The position numbers and the translations under genes are program-made. Positions 23,731 through 31,627 of a stretch of DNA of 64,000 bases are shown one piece after another. The notes beneath the pieces are model-generated. The model searched no databases. It saw only the letters and a list, made by a program, of their open reading frames with translations, and was not told where the DNA came from. How positions within the stretch are numbered: position 1 is the stretch's first letter; each line of letters opens with the position of its first letter. Origin of the DNA: Streptococcus cristatus (GTDB lineage Bacteria; Bacillota; Bacilli; Lactobacillales; Streptococcaceae); the NCBI RefSeq assembly GCF_003943465.1, contig NZ_RJPR01000001.1, positions 331,843 through 395,842 on the forward strand, in the 5' to 3' direction.

Positions 23731-24390
23731 TTATTTTTTTTGGACTAAAAGGTCATAGGGAAAATACTCCAACTCCCTCAAGCGTTCGTCGAAAAACCCT
23801 TTAATCTTGCAGGTTGCGGCGGTGTCAAAACTCCAGTAGCCCTTACAGGTATCTTTTGTATGGTTATTATACCACAGGGCATCTGAGTGGCTATAGTACC
23901 AGAAACCTTGCGCCTTAGCCACACTCTCATAAGTATCCTCAATCATACTTTGATACTCTAAAATCGAATGGAAAGGGACTATCTTGTCATGAAACAGATA
24001 GACCATGTAGTATTCAATCAAGCCATCTGTGTGATCCATCTGCTCATAAATAGCCTTTAAATCATCCAGGAATTCTTCCTTACGCTCACTGTAAAAAACT
24101 CCCAAAGCAAAAATGTTAACTGCCAAGTCAAATAGAACTCCCTCTGATGCAATGAGTTTCAAATTAGAAAGAAGCCCTTGATAATAGGGGAAAATCTCCT
24201 CTTTCGAAGCCCCTATAGAATAGGAAAGTTTCACTAGTTCTTCATTGAACAGAACCAAAAATTGGTAATGGACTTCTAGATAATCTTTCGTAATATCTTT
24301 ACTTTTACTTACTTTCCTTTTTAAGTGTTCTTGTAAACGATTCAAACGCTTTTCAAAATACGCATGATCTTTATGTTTATCTCTTATCAT
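23731..24390 (-). CDS. PoNi/DUF1911-type immunity protein
   Basis: A 219-residue helical protein. The N-terminal half is a charged helical domain (MIRDKHKDHAYFEKRLNRL). The C-terminal half ends with WYNNHTKDTCKGYWSFDTAA, then CKIKGFFDERLRELEYFPYD, the W...H......GYWSF pattern of DUF1911 proteins that neutralise PoNe DNase toxins. Type VII or type VI secreted PoNe toxins are their usual partners; no PoNe toxin is in this window. Confidence 0.75.
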   Translation of the reverse strand: MIRDKHKDHAYFEKRLNRLQEHLKRKVSKSKDITKDYLEVHYQFLVLFNEELVKLSYSIGASKEEIFPYYQGLLSNLKLIASEGVLFDLAVNIFALGVFYSERKEEFLDDLKAIYEQMDHTDGLIEYYMVYLFHDKIVPFHSILEYQSMIEDTYESVAKAQGFWYYSHSDALWYNNHTKDTCKGYWSFDTAATCKIKGFFDERLRELEYFPYDLLVQKK

Positions 24391-24405
24391 AACTTCTTCT
24401 TTCTA

Positions 24406-24534
24406 CTATGGTTTAATGATATTCGCTTTGGCATCTAAATTATTAATCATAATATTGCCATTCTTTTGAATTTTAACAAGCTGTGCTTGAATATCACCTG
24501 AGTCGTAAGCATCTAAAATTAAGTCATAATGATC
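24406..24534 (-). pseudogene. Orphan C-terminal gene fragment (42 codons)
   Basis: The minus strand reads YDLILDAYDSGDIQAQLVK, then IQKNGNIMINNLDAKANIIKP and TAG, with a stop just upstream and no start codon. The composition is protein-like. It looks like the tail of a deleted gene. Between it and the SMI1 gene nothing else is visible. Confidence 0.4.
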
Positions 24535-24552
24535 TTAATCCATACCTTCTTT

Positions 24553-25026
24553 CTATTCGTATAGCATTGCTAAAAACTCTGTGAAGTTGTTCGCTACAAA
24601 TTCAACAGCAGGATCCAATTCATAAGATTCCTCGTGATACCAGATACAAATGCATGGATTTTCAGTATCCTCTGCATAATTTAGACATAGAAAGTCTCCA
24701 CCATACAATGCTACTATGGGGATTAGTTGCATTCCGACATTATCTTCATCAAATACAATACGACCTTCCAATTGCGTACTCACAACTCCGATATCGTAAA
24801 CCTCTTCTGCTTTCTCACCTGAAATAGCTAGTATGGCTAAAAAGCGATCGATTACTTTCTCATTATTTCTAAATTGAAAATACCGTTTTGAAGGAATGCC
24901 CCCATTCTCTTTCTTTATAAATTCCTTATAATCATCAGGTAGTTTAACCCTCCACGCTACCTCTCTTTCATGCAATAAGGCATCAGTTGGCAAAGGTGAG
25001 ATAATTGCTTGTTCTTTCTGATTCAT
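24553..25026 (-). CDS. SMI1/KNR4 family immunity protein
   Basis: A 157-residue SUKH-type protein with WRVKLPDDYKEFIKKENGG, IPIVALYGGDFLCLNYAED and CIWYHEESYELDPAVE. It is a full-length paralog of 16275-16748 with the same N- and C-terminal sequences but a divergent middle (residues 45-90), the likely toxin-binding region. The glycine pair after KKEN that is normal for the family is kept here but not in the other copy. Confidence 0.85.
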   Translation of the reverse strand: MNQKEQAIISPLPTDALLHEREVAWRVKLPDDYKEFIKKENGGIPSKRYFQFRNNEKVIDRFLAILAISGEKAEEVYDIGVVSTQLEGRIVFDEDNVGMQLIPIVALYGGDFLCLNYAEDTENPCICIWYHEESYELDPAVEFVANNFTEFLAMLYE

Positions 25027-25078
25027 AGTTTCAGCTTCTTTCTCTATTTAAAATCTTTATACCACTAGCTCTGAGGAA

Positions 25079-25411
25079 TTAATCATTTTCTTCCTTGTCC
25101 CATAATGGGGATGGGTACATCTTACCCATTCCTTCTTGAACATAATAACGATTGAAAAAAATAGTATCTCCCAAAAGTTTTAAAAACTTCTCTTTTGCTT
25201 CTGAAAAGTCTGTAAAGTCGAAAATTCCTCCCTTACTTGCTCGATCCATTGTAGCGTAGACATTGTACACTTGCTTAGAATCGTCAAAGTCGATTACCAC
25301 TTCCCATTCACCAGGACCATATTCATTAAAGATAGAATACCTCAAACTCTCGTATCCTAAATTATGAATGGCTGACAACAGATCCAAACGTTCTTTAGCT
25401 TCGTCTCTCAT
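25079..25411 (-). CDS. SPLWD-domain putative immunity protein, single domain
   Basis: A 110-residue protein matching the first half of the double-domain protein at 12116-12763: LLSAIHNLGYESLRYSIFNE, WEVVIDFDDSKQVYNVY, TMDRASKGGIFDF, FSEAKEKFLKLL and YPSPLWDKEEND. AAGGAGG lies upstream of the start. It follows the 108-residue sister gene by 15 bases in the same operon. No family number assigned. Confidence 0.6.
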   Translation of the reverse strand: MRDEAKERLDLLSAIHNLGYESLRYSIFNEYGPGEWEVVIDFDDSKQVYNVYATMDRASKGGIFDFTDFSEAKEKFLKLLGDTIFFNRYYVQEGMGKMYPSPLWDKEEND

Positions 25412-25426
25412 CTTTGCTTGACCTCC

Positions 25427-25753
25427 TTATTTTTCCCACAAACTACAAGAATAGTAGGGTGAATCTCCATTCTGTACAAAATATCTGTTCATTTCGATGA
25501 AAGACTCCATTAGATTAAGAAAAAATAGCTTTGCCTCTTCAAAATTGTCAAACTCCCATGTTTTCCCCATTATATAGGTCCGGTCGTCCCGACTATTTAC
25601 CATAAACTTCTCATTTCGGTAGAATAGATGGATGGCCCAAAGTTGACTACTATTCTCATCAAATAGAGCATAATAAAGATTTTCAAAACCTTTTTCTCTG
25701 ATTTCTTTTTCTACATCTTGTTTTAACAAATCTAAATTCAAATTATCATTCAT
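25427..25753 (-). CDS. SPLWD-domain putative immunity protein, single domain
   Basis: A 108-residue protein matching the second half of the protein at 12116-12763: DVEKEIREKGFENLYYALFD, QLWAIHLFYRNEKFMVNSRD, YIMGKTWEFDNFEEAKLFF. It ends YSCSLWEK, a slight variant of SPLWD. The order of this gene and 25079-25411 is reversed relative to the halves of the fused protein. Confidence 0.6.
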   Translation of the reverse strand: MNDNLNLDLLKQDVEKEIREKGFENLYYALFDENSSQLWAIHLFYRNEKFMVNSRDDRTYIMGKTWEFDNFEEAKLFFLNLMESFIEMNRYFVQNGDSPYYSCSLWEK

Positions 25754-25803
25754 ATTAGTGCCCCAACCAACAGTTTATCTATATAACGTTATAACTCCCA
25801 TCA

Positions 25804-26283
25804 CTATTTCTCAATAATGGAAAACTGTTCATTCTTTTGATATTTTTGATTGAATCTTTCCAGCTGCTTCATTGGTTTTATTTTAACAAGACCGTTTGGG
25901 AAAGTGATGCTGTCGTTCAATTCCTTTTGAAAATTCTTAATTCCCTTAGCGATTGCTTGTGCAACTGTTGACGTATGGATTGTAAAGCTAGCTATATTTT
26001 TTTCTTGCATAAAAAGGATTGCATCAAAAAACAAAACCGAAATATACAAATCAACGGCAGAACGATTTGATAACTCCATAAGGCTGCCTTCTACTATATC
26101 TTGAATCTTGTCTATATCATCTTGCTTGTAGAAGTAATTAGCTAATACTTGGCAAATGTCAGTTGGAAAAGCATCTGGTACAGAGGTCGGAGGCTCTATG
26201 CGATATTTTTTTTCACCTCGCAAAATCGCTGCAACATTGTCTGCTTGGATAGCTTCTAACAAGAGTTTTCTGTAATTTTTCAT
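25804..26283 (-). CDS. Hypothetical helical protein, putative immunity
   Basis: A 159-residue helical protein (MKNYRKLLLEAIQADNVAAI start; DICQVLANYFYKQDDIDKIQ; SAVDLYISVLFFDAILFM). It has no membrane segment beyond one moderately hydrophobic helix and no known motif. It is upstream of the SPLWD pair in the same direction. Island context suggests immunity. Confidence 0.45.
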   Translation of the reverse strand: MKNYRKLLLEAIQADNVAAILRGEKKYRIEPPTSVPDAFPTDICQVLANYFYKQDDIDKIQDIVEGSLMELSNRSAVDLYISVLFFDAILFMQEKNIASFTIHTSTVAQAIAKGIKNFQKELNDSITFPNGLVKIKPMKQLERFNQKYQKNEQFSIIEK

Positions 26284-26343
26284 TTGATAATCTCACTTAA
26301 TTATGTCCCATTCTAGTGTTGTCGGTTTCATTTTACACCTTCC

Positions 26344-26766
26344 TTACTTAAGTGGTGATACATAATCATCTGGAAGTTTGCCTTCAGATTCAATCCACTG
26401 CTTTTCAGCAATTGGAATCAACTCTTCAAGTTCTTCCTTAGAAAAAAGTTTTCTATTTTTAGGGACATCTATCAAAGAAGCTGGATGTTTACTTATAAAT
26501 TTTCTTCTAGATTCTCTTCTCTCTTCATCCGTTGGTGGCCAACGATCGGTCTGAATCTTCCAAGATACTTCTCGTATCGTTCTCTCCCCACTCTCTAGTA
26601 AGGCAAATAATTCATTTGGTAATTCATAAACCGCTAGCCAAGAAGCCACGGTTCCTTCTTCTAAAACTAAATAATACTTGTCCTCATTTTTCCAGATGGA
26701 TTTCCCGTATCCTTCAACTTCTTCAAACTGGATAACATCTTCCCATTGTAATTTTGTTGGTTTCAT
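26344..26766 (-). CDS. Type D module protein, relative of DUF6572-protein N-termini
   Basis: About 140 residues from ATG 26766 (MKPTKLQWEDVIQFEEVEG), with AGGAGA upstream. The layout is a strand pair (KYYLVLEEGT), ELPNELFALLESGER, a W...P..EERRESRRKF stretch, then KLFSKEELEELI. This parallels the N-terminal modules of the DUF6572 proteins (P..L...L.SGE, W, FS.EEFEELL). It lacks the DUF6572 tail and ends GKLPDDYVSPLK. A second, deleted copy of this end is at 9380-9436. Confidence 0.5.
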   Translation of the reverse strand: MKPTKLQWEDVIQFEEVEGYGKSIWKNEDKYYLVLEEGTVASWLAVYELPNELFALLESGERTIREVSWKIQTDRWPPTDEERRESRRKFISKHPASLIDVPKNRKLFSKEELEELIPIAEKQWIESEGKLPDDYVSPLK

Positions 26767-26836
26767 TTGTACTCTCCTAGTGCAAGTTCTTCTCTCAACC
26801 AAAATATCGTAAGAATCAGGTTTCTATTTCTCTTAC

Positions 26837-27391
26837 TCAATAGGCTACGCCATCTCTTATCCATTTTCTAGTTTCTAAATCCAAATTAAAATAAAAATCG
26901 CTTCGACCAAATTTATCAAAACAATCTTCTTTAAGAGCTTCACATACAATTCTCAGTTTTTCTTTACTTATCTCAGAAATGTATAACATTGTATATCCTA
27001 CAGGAGATTCAATTTGGTAGATTTTTTCACCTTCTAAATTATGAATCTCTAATTCTGATGGTTCGTCAAAATCGCTTGATGAGCAAATTATGCTAAAGAT
27101 ACGCTGATTTTTAGGGTTAAAGCGAAGATGATGTAGATGATGAAAACCAATCTGATGTTGGCCATTATAATTCCACTCAAAAGTCCCTTCCGCTATATTC
27201 TGTTGCCCTAATAATTTTCCTTCTAAACTATAGTAGAAAATAGTTTTGCTAATAAAATTTTCCCCACAATAAACAATCACCATGTTCTCATCTTTATTAA
27301 ATTCTGCATGAATGATATCAGATAATTCTATCTTTATTTCAGTAGAACCCCACTCCCATGTGAGCATCTGTTCACTGTAATCGATTTTCAT
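26837..27391 (-). CDS. Hypothetical beta-rich protein
   Basis: A protein of 184 residues (MKIDYSEQMLTWEWGSTEI start, with AGGAG seven bases upstream). Repeated strand segments such as IFYYSLEGKLLGQQNI, LEIHNLEGEKIYQIESP and YFNLDLETRKWIRDG suggest a small beta-propeller-like fold, similar in style to the 111-residue protein at 15850. No family recognised. Confidence 0.45.
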   Translation of the reverse strand: MKIDYSEQMLTWEWGSTEIKIELSDIIHAEFNKDENMVIVYCGENFISKTIFYYSLEGKLLGQQNIAEGTFEWNYNGQHQIGFHHLHHLRFNPKNQRIFSIICSSSDFDEPSELEIHNLEGEKIYQIESPVGYTMLYISEISKEKLRIVCEALKEDCFDKFGRSDFYFNLDLETRKWIRDGVAY

Positions 27392-27411
27392 CACCCTTCT
27401 CCTACTCTAAT

Positions 27412-27645
27412 TCAGATAAATTCTATCTGAATTGTTTTCTCAGTCATCATGGATTTCACTTCCTCGATGAGTTTATCGATCTTTTTTTGTGAGATACGAA
27501 TGTGATTGTATGGTGGCTCCCAATTCTGCATGCTTGACCTATATACAAGAAAACTATTATCAGTCAACAACTCTCCCTCTGCTTTTAAAACATAGCCATT
27601 TTCATAGTCGAAAGTAATGTTGCCACTTGTCCCAGAAATTTTCAT
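27412..27645 (-). CDS. Imm74 family immunity protein
   Basis: A 77-residue protein from ATG 27645 (MKISGTSGNITFDYENGYVL), with AAGGAAA upstream. GTSG, AEGELLTDNSFLVYRSSMQ and NWEPPYNHIRISQKKID follow the Imm74 pattern (GTSGxI, GELL, VY, WEPP). Size is typical. The cognate toxin is not visible. Confidence 0.75.
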   Translation of the reverse strand: MKISGTSGNITFDYENGYVLKAEGELLTDNSFLVYRSSMQNWEPPYNHIRISQKKIDKLIEEVKSMMTEKTIQIEFI

Positions 27646-27819
27646 TCTATTTCCTTCTTTTCTCAAATATCATTATTCCTTTTCAAGAATCAAGTTCCTA
27701 ATACTTAATCCGATCTCATTATAAGGAGAGAAATCTCAATCAAATTAGTACTTATACTTTCTCCTATTATACCACACCATAGATATCTTATGACCTTTGT
27801 CAACATTTGGTCAAAAAAA

Positions 27820-27839
27820 AACACTGAATCTTCAGTGTT
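27820..27839 (-). terminator. Perfect hairpin terminator
   Basis: AACACTGAA-TC-TTCAGTGTT, followed on the minus strand by a run of nine T. Confidence 0.75.
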
Positions 27840-27897
27840 CGTTTTGTTTCTTTACGCTTCTTGAACGCACGATTGCAGGAATATAAATATCAGCCCT

Positions 27898-27920
27898 AAA
27901 GCCCTATTCTAAGGGCTTTT
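27898..27920. terminator. Hairpin, possible terminator
   Basis: AAAGCCCT-ATTCT-AAGGGCTTTT, 53 bases after the stop of the gene at 27973. The T-run is better on the plus strand. Confidence 0.5.
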
Positions 27921-27972
27921 CTATCTAACTTGGTCAATATTTGGTCAAAAATTTCACTTACTTTTTTCCAAC

Positions 27973-28632
27973 TCACTCCGGCAATTCTACCTTCAAGCTC
28001 ATATCTGTATTTTGCAATGTCTTCTGAGCAGCAGCTAGAAAGGCCAATCCATTATCAGATGGAGAATATTGGAAAGTAATATGAATGACTTTTTTATCAA
28101 ACTTATCACCGTATCGTTCTACATACTGCTTGCTTTCGAGGAAGTGAATATAATTGTTCATTTTTTCTTGCAGAATTTCCAAATGGACTGCTTCTATCTC
28201 TTCCTCCCAGCCAACTGGATCCACCAGAAGAAGCTCTAAATGACTATCAACTGTACCAATTGCGTCAAGTTCGCTAGGTTTCAATTTTGAAGCGATGGCT
28301 TGGGTGACAATTTGAGTAAACTCTTCAGAAGAAAATATTTTTTGATTATCAGACAAATCATTAAAAATTAGATCAGGATTATTTCGTATAAAAATTTTGT
28401 CTGACTCTTCTTGTGTATACTGTTTTTTAGATTTCCAAAAACCATACTGCGCATAATTCATCAACTCTTTGCCAGTATGTTCTCCCGACATATAACTGTC
28501 AGCAACTTCTTTGGGGATTTCTCTAATCACTTCTGGGCAGGTAATATTAAAAGTTGGATAACGCAAGAAATACTTATCCCCATCTTGACAGATTTCCAAC
28601 ATGTCTTTTTGACTTACATAAATTGTTTTCAT
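27973..28632 (-). CDS. DUF6572-tailed putative immunity protein, N-terminal type B
   Basis: A 219-residue protein, paralog of 11303-11956 over its length. N-terminal module: YVSQKDMLEICQDGDKYFL, RYPTFNITCPEVIREIPKE, then FSSEEFTQIVTQA. Tail: LDAIGTVDSHLELLLVD to MSLKVELPE (DUF6572). The first 40 residues and the last 100 are most conserved between the two, and the middle differs. It is the right-most clear immunity gene of the island. Confidence 0.65.
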   Translation of the reverse strand: MKTIYVSQKDMLEICQDGDKYFLRYPTFNITCPEVIREIPKEVADSYMSGEHTGKELMNYAQYGFWKSKKQYTQEESDKIFIRNNPDLIFNDLSDNQKIFSSEEFTQIVTQAIASKLKPSELDAIGTVDSHLELLLVDPVGWEEEIEAVHLEILQEKMNNYIHFLESKQYVERYGDKFDKKVIHITFQYSPSDNGLAFLAAAQKTLQNTDMSLKVELPE

Positions 28633-28671
28633 TCATATCCTCCGTCAATTCAAGCTAGTTGAAAAATAAAA

Positions 28672-28694
28672 GTCTGAGACAAAAAGCCCCAGAC
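28672..28694 (-). terminator. Terminator after lipoprotein gene
   Basis: On the minus strand GTCTGGGGCTTTTTGTCTCAGAC followed by TTTTATTTTT; an imperfect stem about 45 bases past the lipoprotein stop. Confidence 0.5.
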
Positions 28695-28737
28695 CCGTTA
28701 TCTATGTAAATGAGATCCTAAATCTTATTTCAAACTA

Positions 28738-29607
28738 TTAGATCTTTGATTTATCGGAAGATGAAGAGGAGCTTGAGTCAGATTTAGAGCCAGAATCTGT
28801 TGATTTGTTTCCTTTACGGGTTTCTGCACCATTTGCTGAATACTCATTTACAAAAATTGATTTACGCAATTCAATAAAGTTTTCGTCATTGAGAATATAG
28901 CGACCCTCTTTTGTCTTCGTTAACTCCATTGTAAACTCACGCGGCGCAATGTAACCAAAGTCTTCATTCATACGATCAAAAGCATAGTAGAAGAGGAAGT
29001 TATTTACCAAAGCCAAACGCTTCTCAAGATCTGGATCCGTTGAGTCTTCCAAGGCTTTTACATCTTCAATTCCATTTTCAAACAGACTAGCTTTGGTCAT
29101 ATTGATTAAATTGGCCAAATCACGTGTTGCAATCGCACGGCTCTTAAATGTTACAGTGGCTGTTTCTCCATCGTCTTCAACCTTAGTAATTTCAAAATCA
29201 TCGCCAATCGTAGCCAAGACTTTAAAACGTGCTTGGTCAAATAACTCCAAGATTTTTGATGGAGGGAATTTTTCTGTCTTTAAGTCAAGCGTATAGTTTT
29301 CTTCTGGCGTATATTTAGACAGGTTTTCATCAACGTAAGATTGAGTAATACCTTTCTTCCATTTGTCAACAGAAGTTCCCATCAAGGTCGTGAAACCTGA
29401 AGAGTGATCTGTAAAGACTGCACGCAAGATAATATCTGCGTCTTTTTCAATCCGCTTTTCATTGGTTTCTTTTTCTGATGTAGAAGATGAAGATTGCTCT
29501 GTCTTCACGTTTTCAGCATTCTTCTTCTGTGGTTTTGGCAGGGCCGAACATGCTCCCAACAAAAGAATACAAGCAGGCAATACGCCAAATTTCATCAATT
29601 TTTTCAT
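28738..29607 (-). CDS. Lipoprotein of unknown function
   Basis: A 289-residue lipoprotein: basic start MKKLMKFG, hydrophobic segment and lipobox LLLGAC with Cys 20 for lipid attachment. A Ser/Glu-rich linker follows, then a folded domain (DADIILRAVFTDHSSGFTTL; VTFKSRAIATRDLANLINMT; PREFTMELTKTKEGRY) and a Ser-rich tail (SDSSSSSSSDKSK). The central pattern is that of a conserved streptococcal surface lipoprotein family with unknown role. It is separate from the immunity island by a terminator and from hisS by a short gap. Confidence 0.75.
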   Translation of the reverse strand: MKKLMKFGVLPACILLLGACSALPKPQKKNAENVKTEQSSSSTSEKETNEKRIEKDADIILRAVFTDHSSGFTTLMGTSVDKWKKGITQSYVDENLSKYTPEENYTLDLKTEKFPPSKILELFDQARFKVLATIGDDFEITKVEDDGETATVTFKSRAIATRDLANLINMTKASLFENGIEDVKALEDSTDPDLEKRLALVNNFLFYYAFDRMNEDFGYIAPREFTMELTKTKEGRYILNDENFIELRKSIFVNEYSANGAETRKGNKSTDSGSKSDSSSSSSSDKSKI

Positions 29608-29751
29608 TTTTTCTCCTTTATTTATGTAAGAGTATATCCATTATACCAAAATATTATCAATTTATTACATTATTTGCTCATCGCGTAACAAAAATGTAAT
29701 GTTTCGAGATTCCTTAAAGAGCTCGGCCTTTAAGAAAAGGAAAGTTTTTCT

Positions 29752-31032
29752 CTAACAACCTAATTTTTCGAGAACAACCTGATAGTTTTCTTGAACTTGA
29801 TCTAGACCAACCACTACTTCTTGACGAGTCGCATTATTCTTCACAGTGACTTGGTTGCTTTCGATCTCGCTTTCACCTAAAGTAATGATAGTTTTTGCCC
29901 TGAAAGCATCTGCTGACTTGAATTGTGCCTTGAGCTTGCGGTCCAAATAGTCTCGCTCGACCGCAAATCCTTGATTGCGGAGAGCCTGTACTAATTCCAA
30001 AGCACTGCGATTGGCAGCCTCACCCAAAACAGCAATATAGGCATCCAAGCCTGTCTCAAGTGGCAGAGCTACTCCCTGTTTTTCTAAAACCAAGAGCAGA
30101 CGCTCCATTCCCATACCAAAACCAAAGGCAGGGGTTTCTGGTCCACCAAAGTAGTCAACCAAGCCATCATAGCGACCGCCCGCACAGATAGTTAGTTCGC
30201 TGCCTGCCACATCAGTCGTAAACTCAAAAATCGTGTGATTGTAGTAGTCCAGACCGCGCACCATATTGGTGTTAATGACATAAGGAACCTCCAAAGACTC
30301 TAGCATTGAGCGGACAGCCGCAAAATGCTCCTGGCTCTCCTCGTCCAGAAAGTCCAAAATCGAAGGAGCCTGCGCAACAGCTGCCTTATCTTCTTTTTCC
30401 TTCGAATCCAGCACCCGCAGCGGATTTTCCTCCAAACGACGCTGACTATCCTTAGAAAGACTGTCTTTCAGCGGAGTCAAATAATCAATCAAGGCCTGAC
30501 GGTAGGCAGCCCGACTCGCCGCATTTCCCAAACTATTCAGCTGCAGCGTCACCTGCCCAATTCCAATTTCCTTGAAGAACTGGGCAGCCATAGCAATCGT
30601 TTCTGCATCTGTCGCTGGATTTTCAGAGCCGAAGCACTCCACCCCGATTTGGTGAAATTCGCGCAAGCGACCAGCCTGAGGCCGCTCATAGCGGAACATA
30701 GAGCCCATATAATAAAGCTTAACTGGCTTTTGAACTTCTGGTGCAAAGAGCTTGTTTTCGACATAAGAACGAACGACCGGTGCAGTTCCTTCTGGCCGTA
30801 GCGTAATATGACGATCTCCCTTATCGTAGAAATCATACATTTCCTTGGTCACGATGTCTGTCGTATCTCCAACAGAACGACTGATGACCTCATAGTGTTC
30901 AAAAATCGGTGTCCGAATTTCCGCATAGTTGTATTTTTTAAACGTCTCACGAGCAAACTCCTCCAGATACTGCCATTTAGCAGATTCCTGAGGGAGGATA
31001 TCCTGAGTTCCTTTAGGTTTTTGTAATTTCAT
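29752..31032 (-). CDS. hisS: Histidyl-tRNA synthetase
   Basis: A 426-residue class II synthetase that charges tRNA-His. Motif 2 is visible as [16 protein letters not shown], the histidine-A signature as [13 protein letters not shown], and motif 3 as [14 protein letters not shown]. The C-terminal about 95 residues ([19 protein letters not shown] onward) form the anticodon-binding domain. Full length, starts [14 protein letters not shown] as usual. Monocistronic by spacing; no aspS follows within the window as it does in some relatives. Confidence 0.97.
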   Translation of the reverse strand: MKLQKPKGTQDILPQESAKWQYLEEFARETFKKYNYAEIRTPIFEHYEVISRSVGDTTDIVTKEMYDFYDKGDRHITLRPEGTAPVVRSYVENKLFAPEVQKPVKLYYMGSMFRYERPQAGRLREFHQIGVECFGSENPATDAETIAMAAQFFKEIGIGQVTLQLNSLGNAASRAAYRQALIDYLTPLKDSLSKDSQRRLEENPLRVLDSKEKEDKAAVAQAPSILDFLDEESQEHFAAVRSMLESLEVPYVINTNMVRGLDYYNHTIFEFTTDVAGSELTICAGGRYDGLVDYFGGPETPAFGFGMGMERLLLVLEKQGVALPLETGLDAYIAVLGEAANRSALELVQALRNQGFAVERDYLDRKLKAQFKSADAFRAKTIITLGESEIESNQVTVKNNATRQEVVVGLDQVQENYQVVLEKLGC

Positions 31033-31216
31033 TTTCTAATCCTCTGCAACTATATAATATCTATTATTTTACCATAAATCAGATGTTTTGAGGAGTTAGA
31101 GCAGAAAAATTCCCTACGAGAGACTAAATCCGTTTTCATTCGCTAGAATTTCTTGAAAAATTGTCAGAATTATGAGAAAATAAGACCACCATTCTATAGA
31201 GAAAGAAGGAGCGAAG

Positions 31217-31558
31217 ATGAGAGACGATATCAAAATCAATGACCGAGCAGCAGCTATCCAAGAAGAATTAATTAAAAAACTCGAAACGATTTACGATCCA
31301 GAGGTCGAGCTTGATGTCTACAATCTCGGGCTCATCTATGAAATCAATCTTGACGAGACTGGCCACTGCAAGATTGTCATGACCTTCACAGACACAGCCT
31401 GCGACTGTACCGAGACCGTTCCTATTGAAATTGTCGAGTCCCTGAAGCAAATCGAGGGCATCGAAACTGTCTCCGTTGAAGTCACTTGGTCGCCCGCGTG
31501 GAAAATCACCCGCATCAGTCGCTTTGGACGAATTGCGCTGGGGATTAGTCCTAGATAA
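31217..31558 (+). CDS. DUF59/MIP18 family metal-sulfur cluster assembly factor
   Basis: A 113-residue protein of the PaaD/SufT-like DUF59 family: TIYDPEVELDVYNLGLIYE is the signature (DPE...D.GL), with TDTACDCTETVP bearing two Cys and VEVTWSPAWKITRIS near the end. Such proteins help load iron-sulfur clusters on enzymes. It faces ilvD, whose product is an Fe-S enzyme, across a shared bidirectional terminator; that adjacency is suggestive. AAGGAGCG precedes the start. Confidence 0.9.
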   Translation: MRDDIKINDRAAAIQEELIKKLETIYDPEVELDVYNLGLIYEINLDETGHCKIVMTFTDTACDCTETVPIEIVESLKQIEGIETVSVEVTWSPAWKITRISRFGRIALGISPR

Positions 31559-31585
31559 GAAGATGAACATTCATCCAAATTAATA

Positions 31586-31610
31586 AACCCGCTAGAAAAA
31601 CTAGCGGGTT
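31586..31610. terminator. Bidirectional terminator between DUF59 gene and ilvD
   Basis: Perfect 10-bp stem AACCCGCTAG / CTAGCGGGTT with an AAAAA loop, T-rich on both exits. Confidence 0.9.
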
Positions 31611-31627
31611 CTTTTATCATATATAGG

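Larger units (their letters stand above)
27796..27951. repeat. Imperfect direct repeats flanking a short coding remnant
   Basis: TTTGTCAACATTTGGTCAAA (27796) and TTGGTCAATATTTGGTCAAA (27931) are near copies 135 bases apart. Between them the minus strand encodes ADIYIPAIVRSRSVKKQNEH before a stop. This could be an attachment-site scar of an excised element or a remnant of a lost gene. It accounts for most of the 27.65-27.97 kb gap. Confidence 0.35.

Noticed and set aside
30325-30801. 158-codon plus-strand ORF inside hisS
   Set aside because: Fully antisense to a conserved gene; composition is that of a shadow frame.
31033-31216. Possible T-box upstream of hisS
   Set aside because: No convincing T-box sequence (such as the conserved TGGNACCGCG-type segment) or terminator was found.
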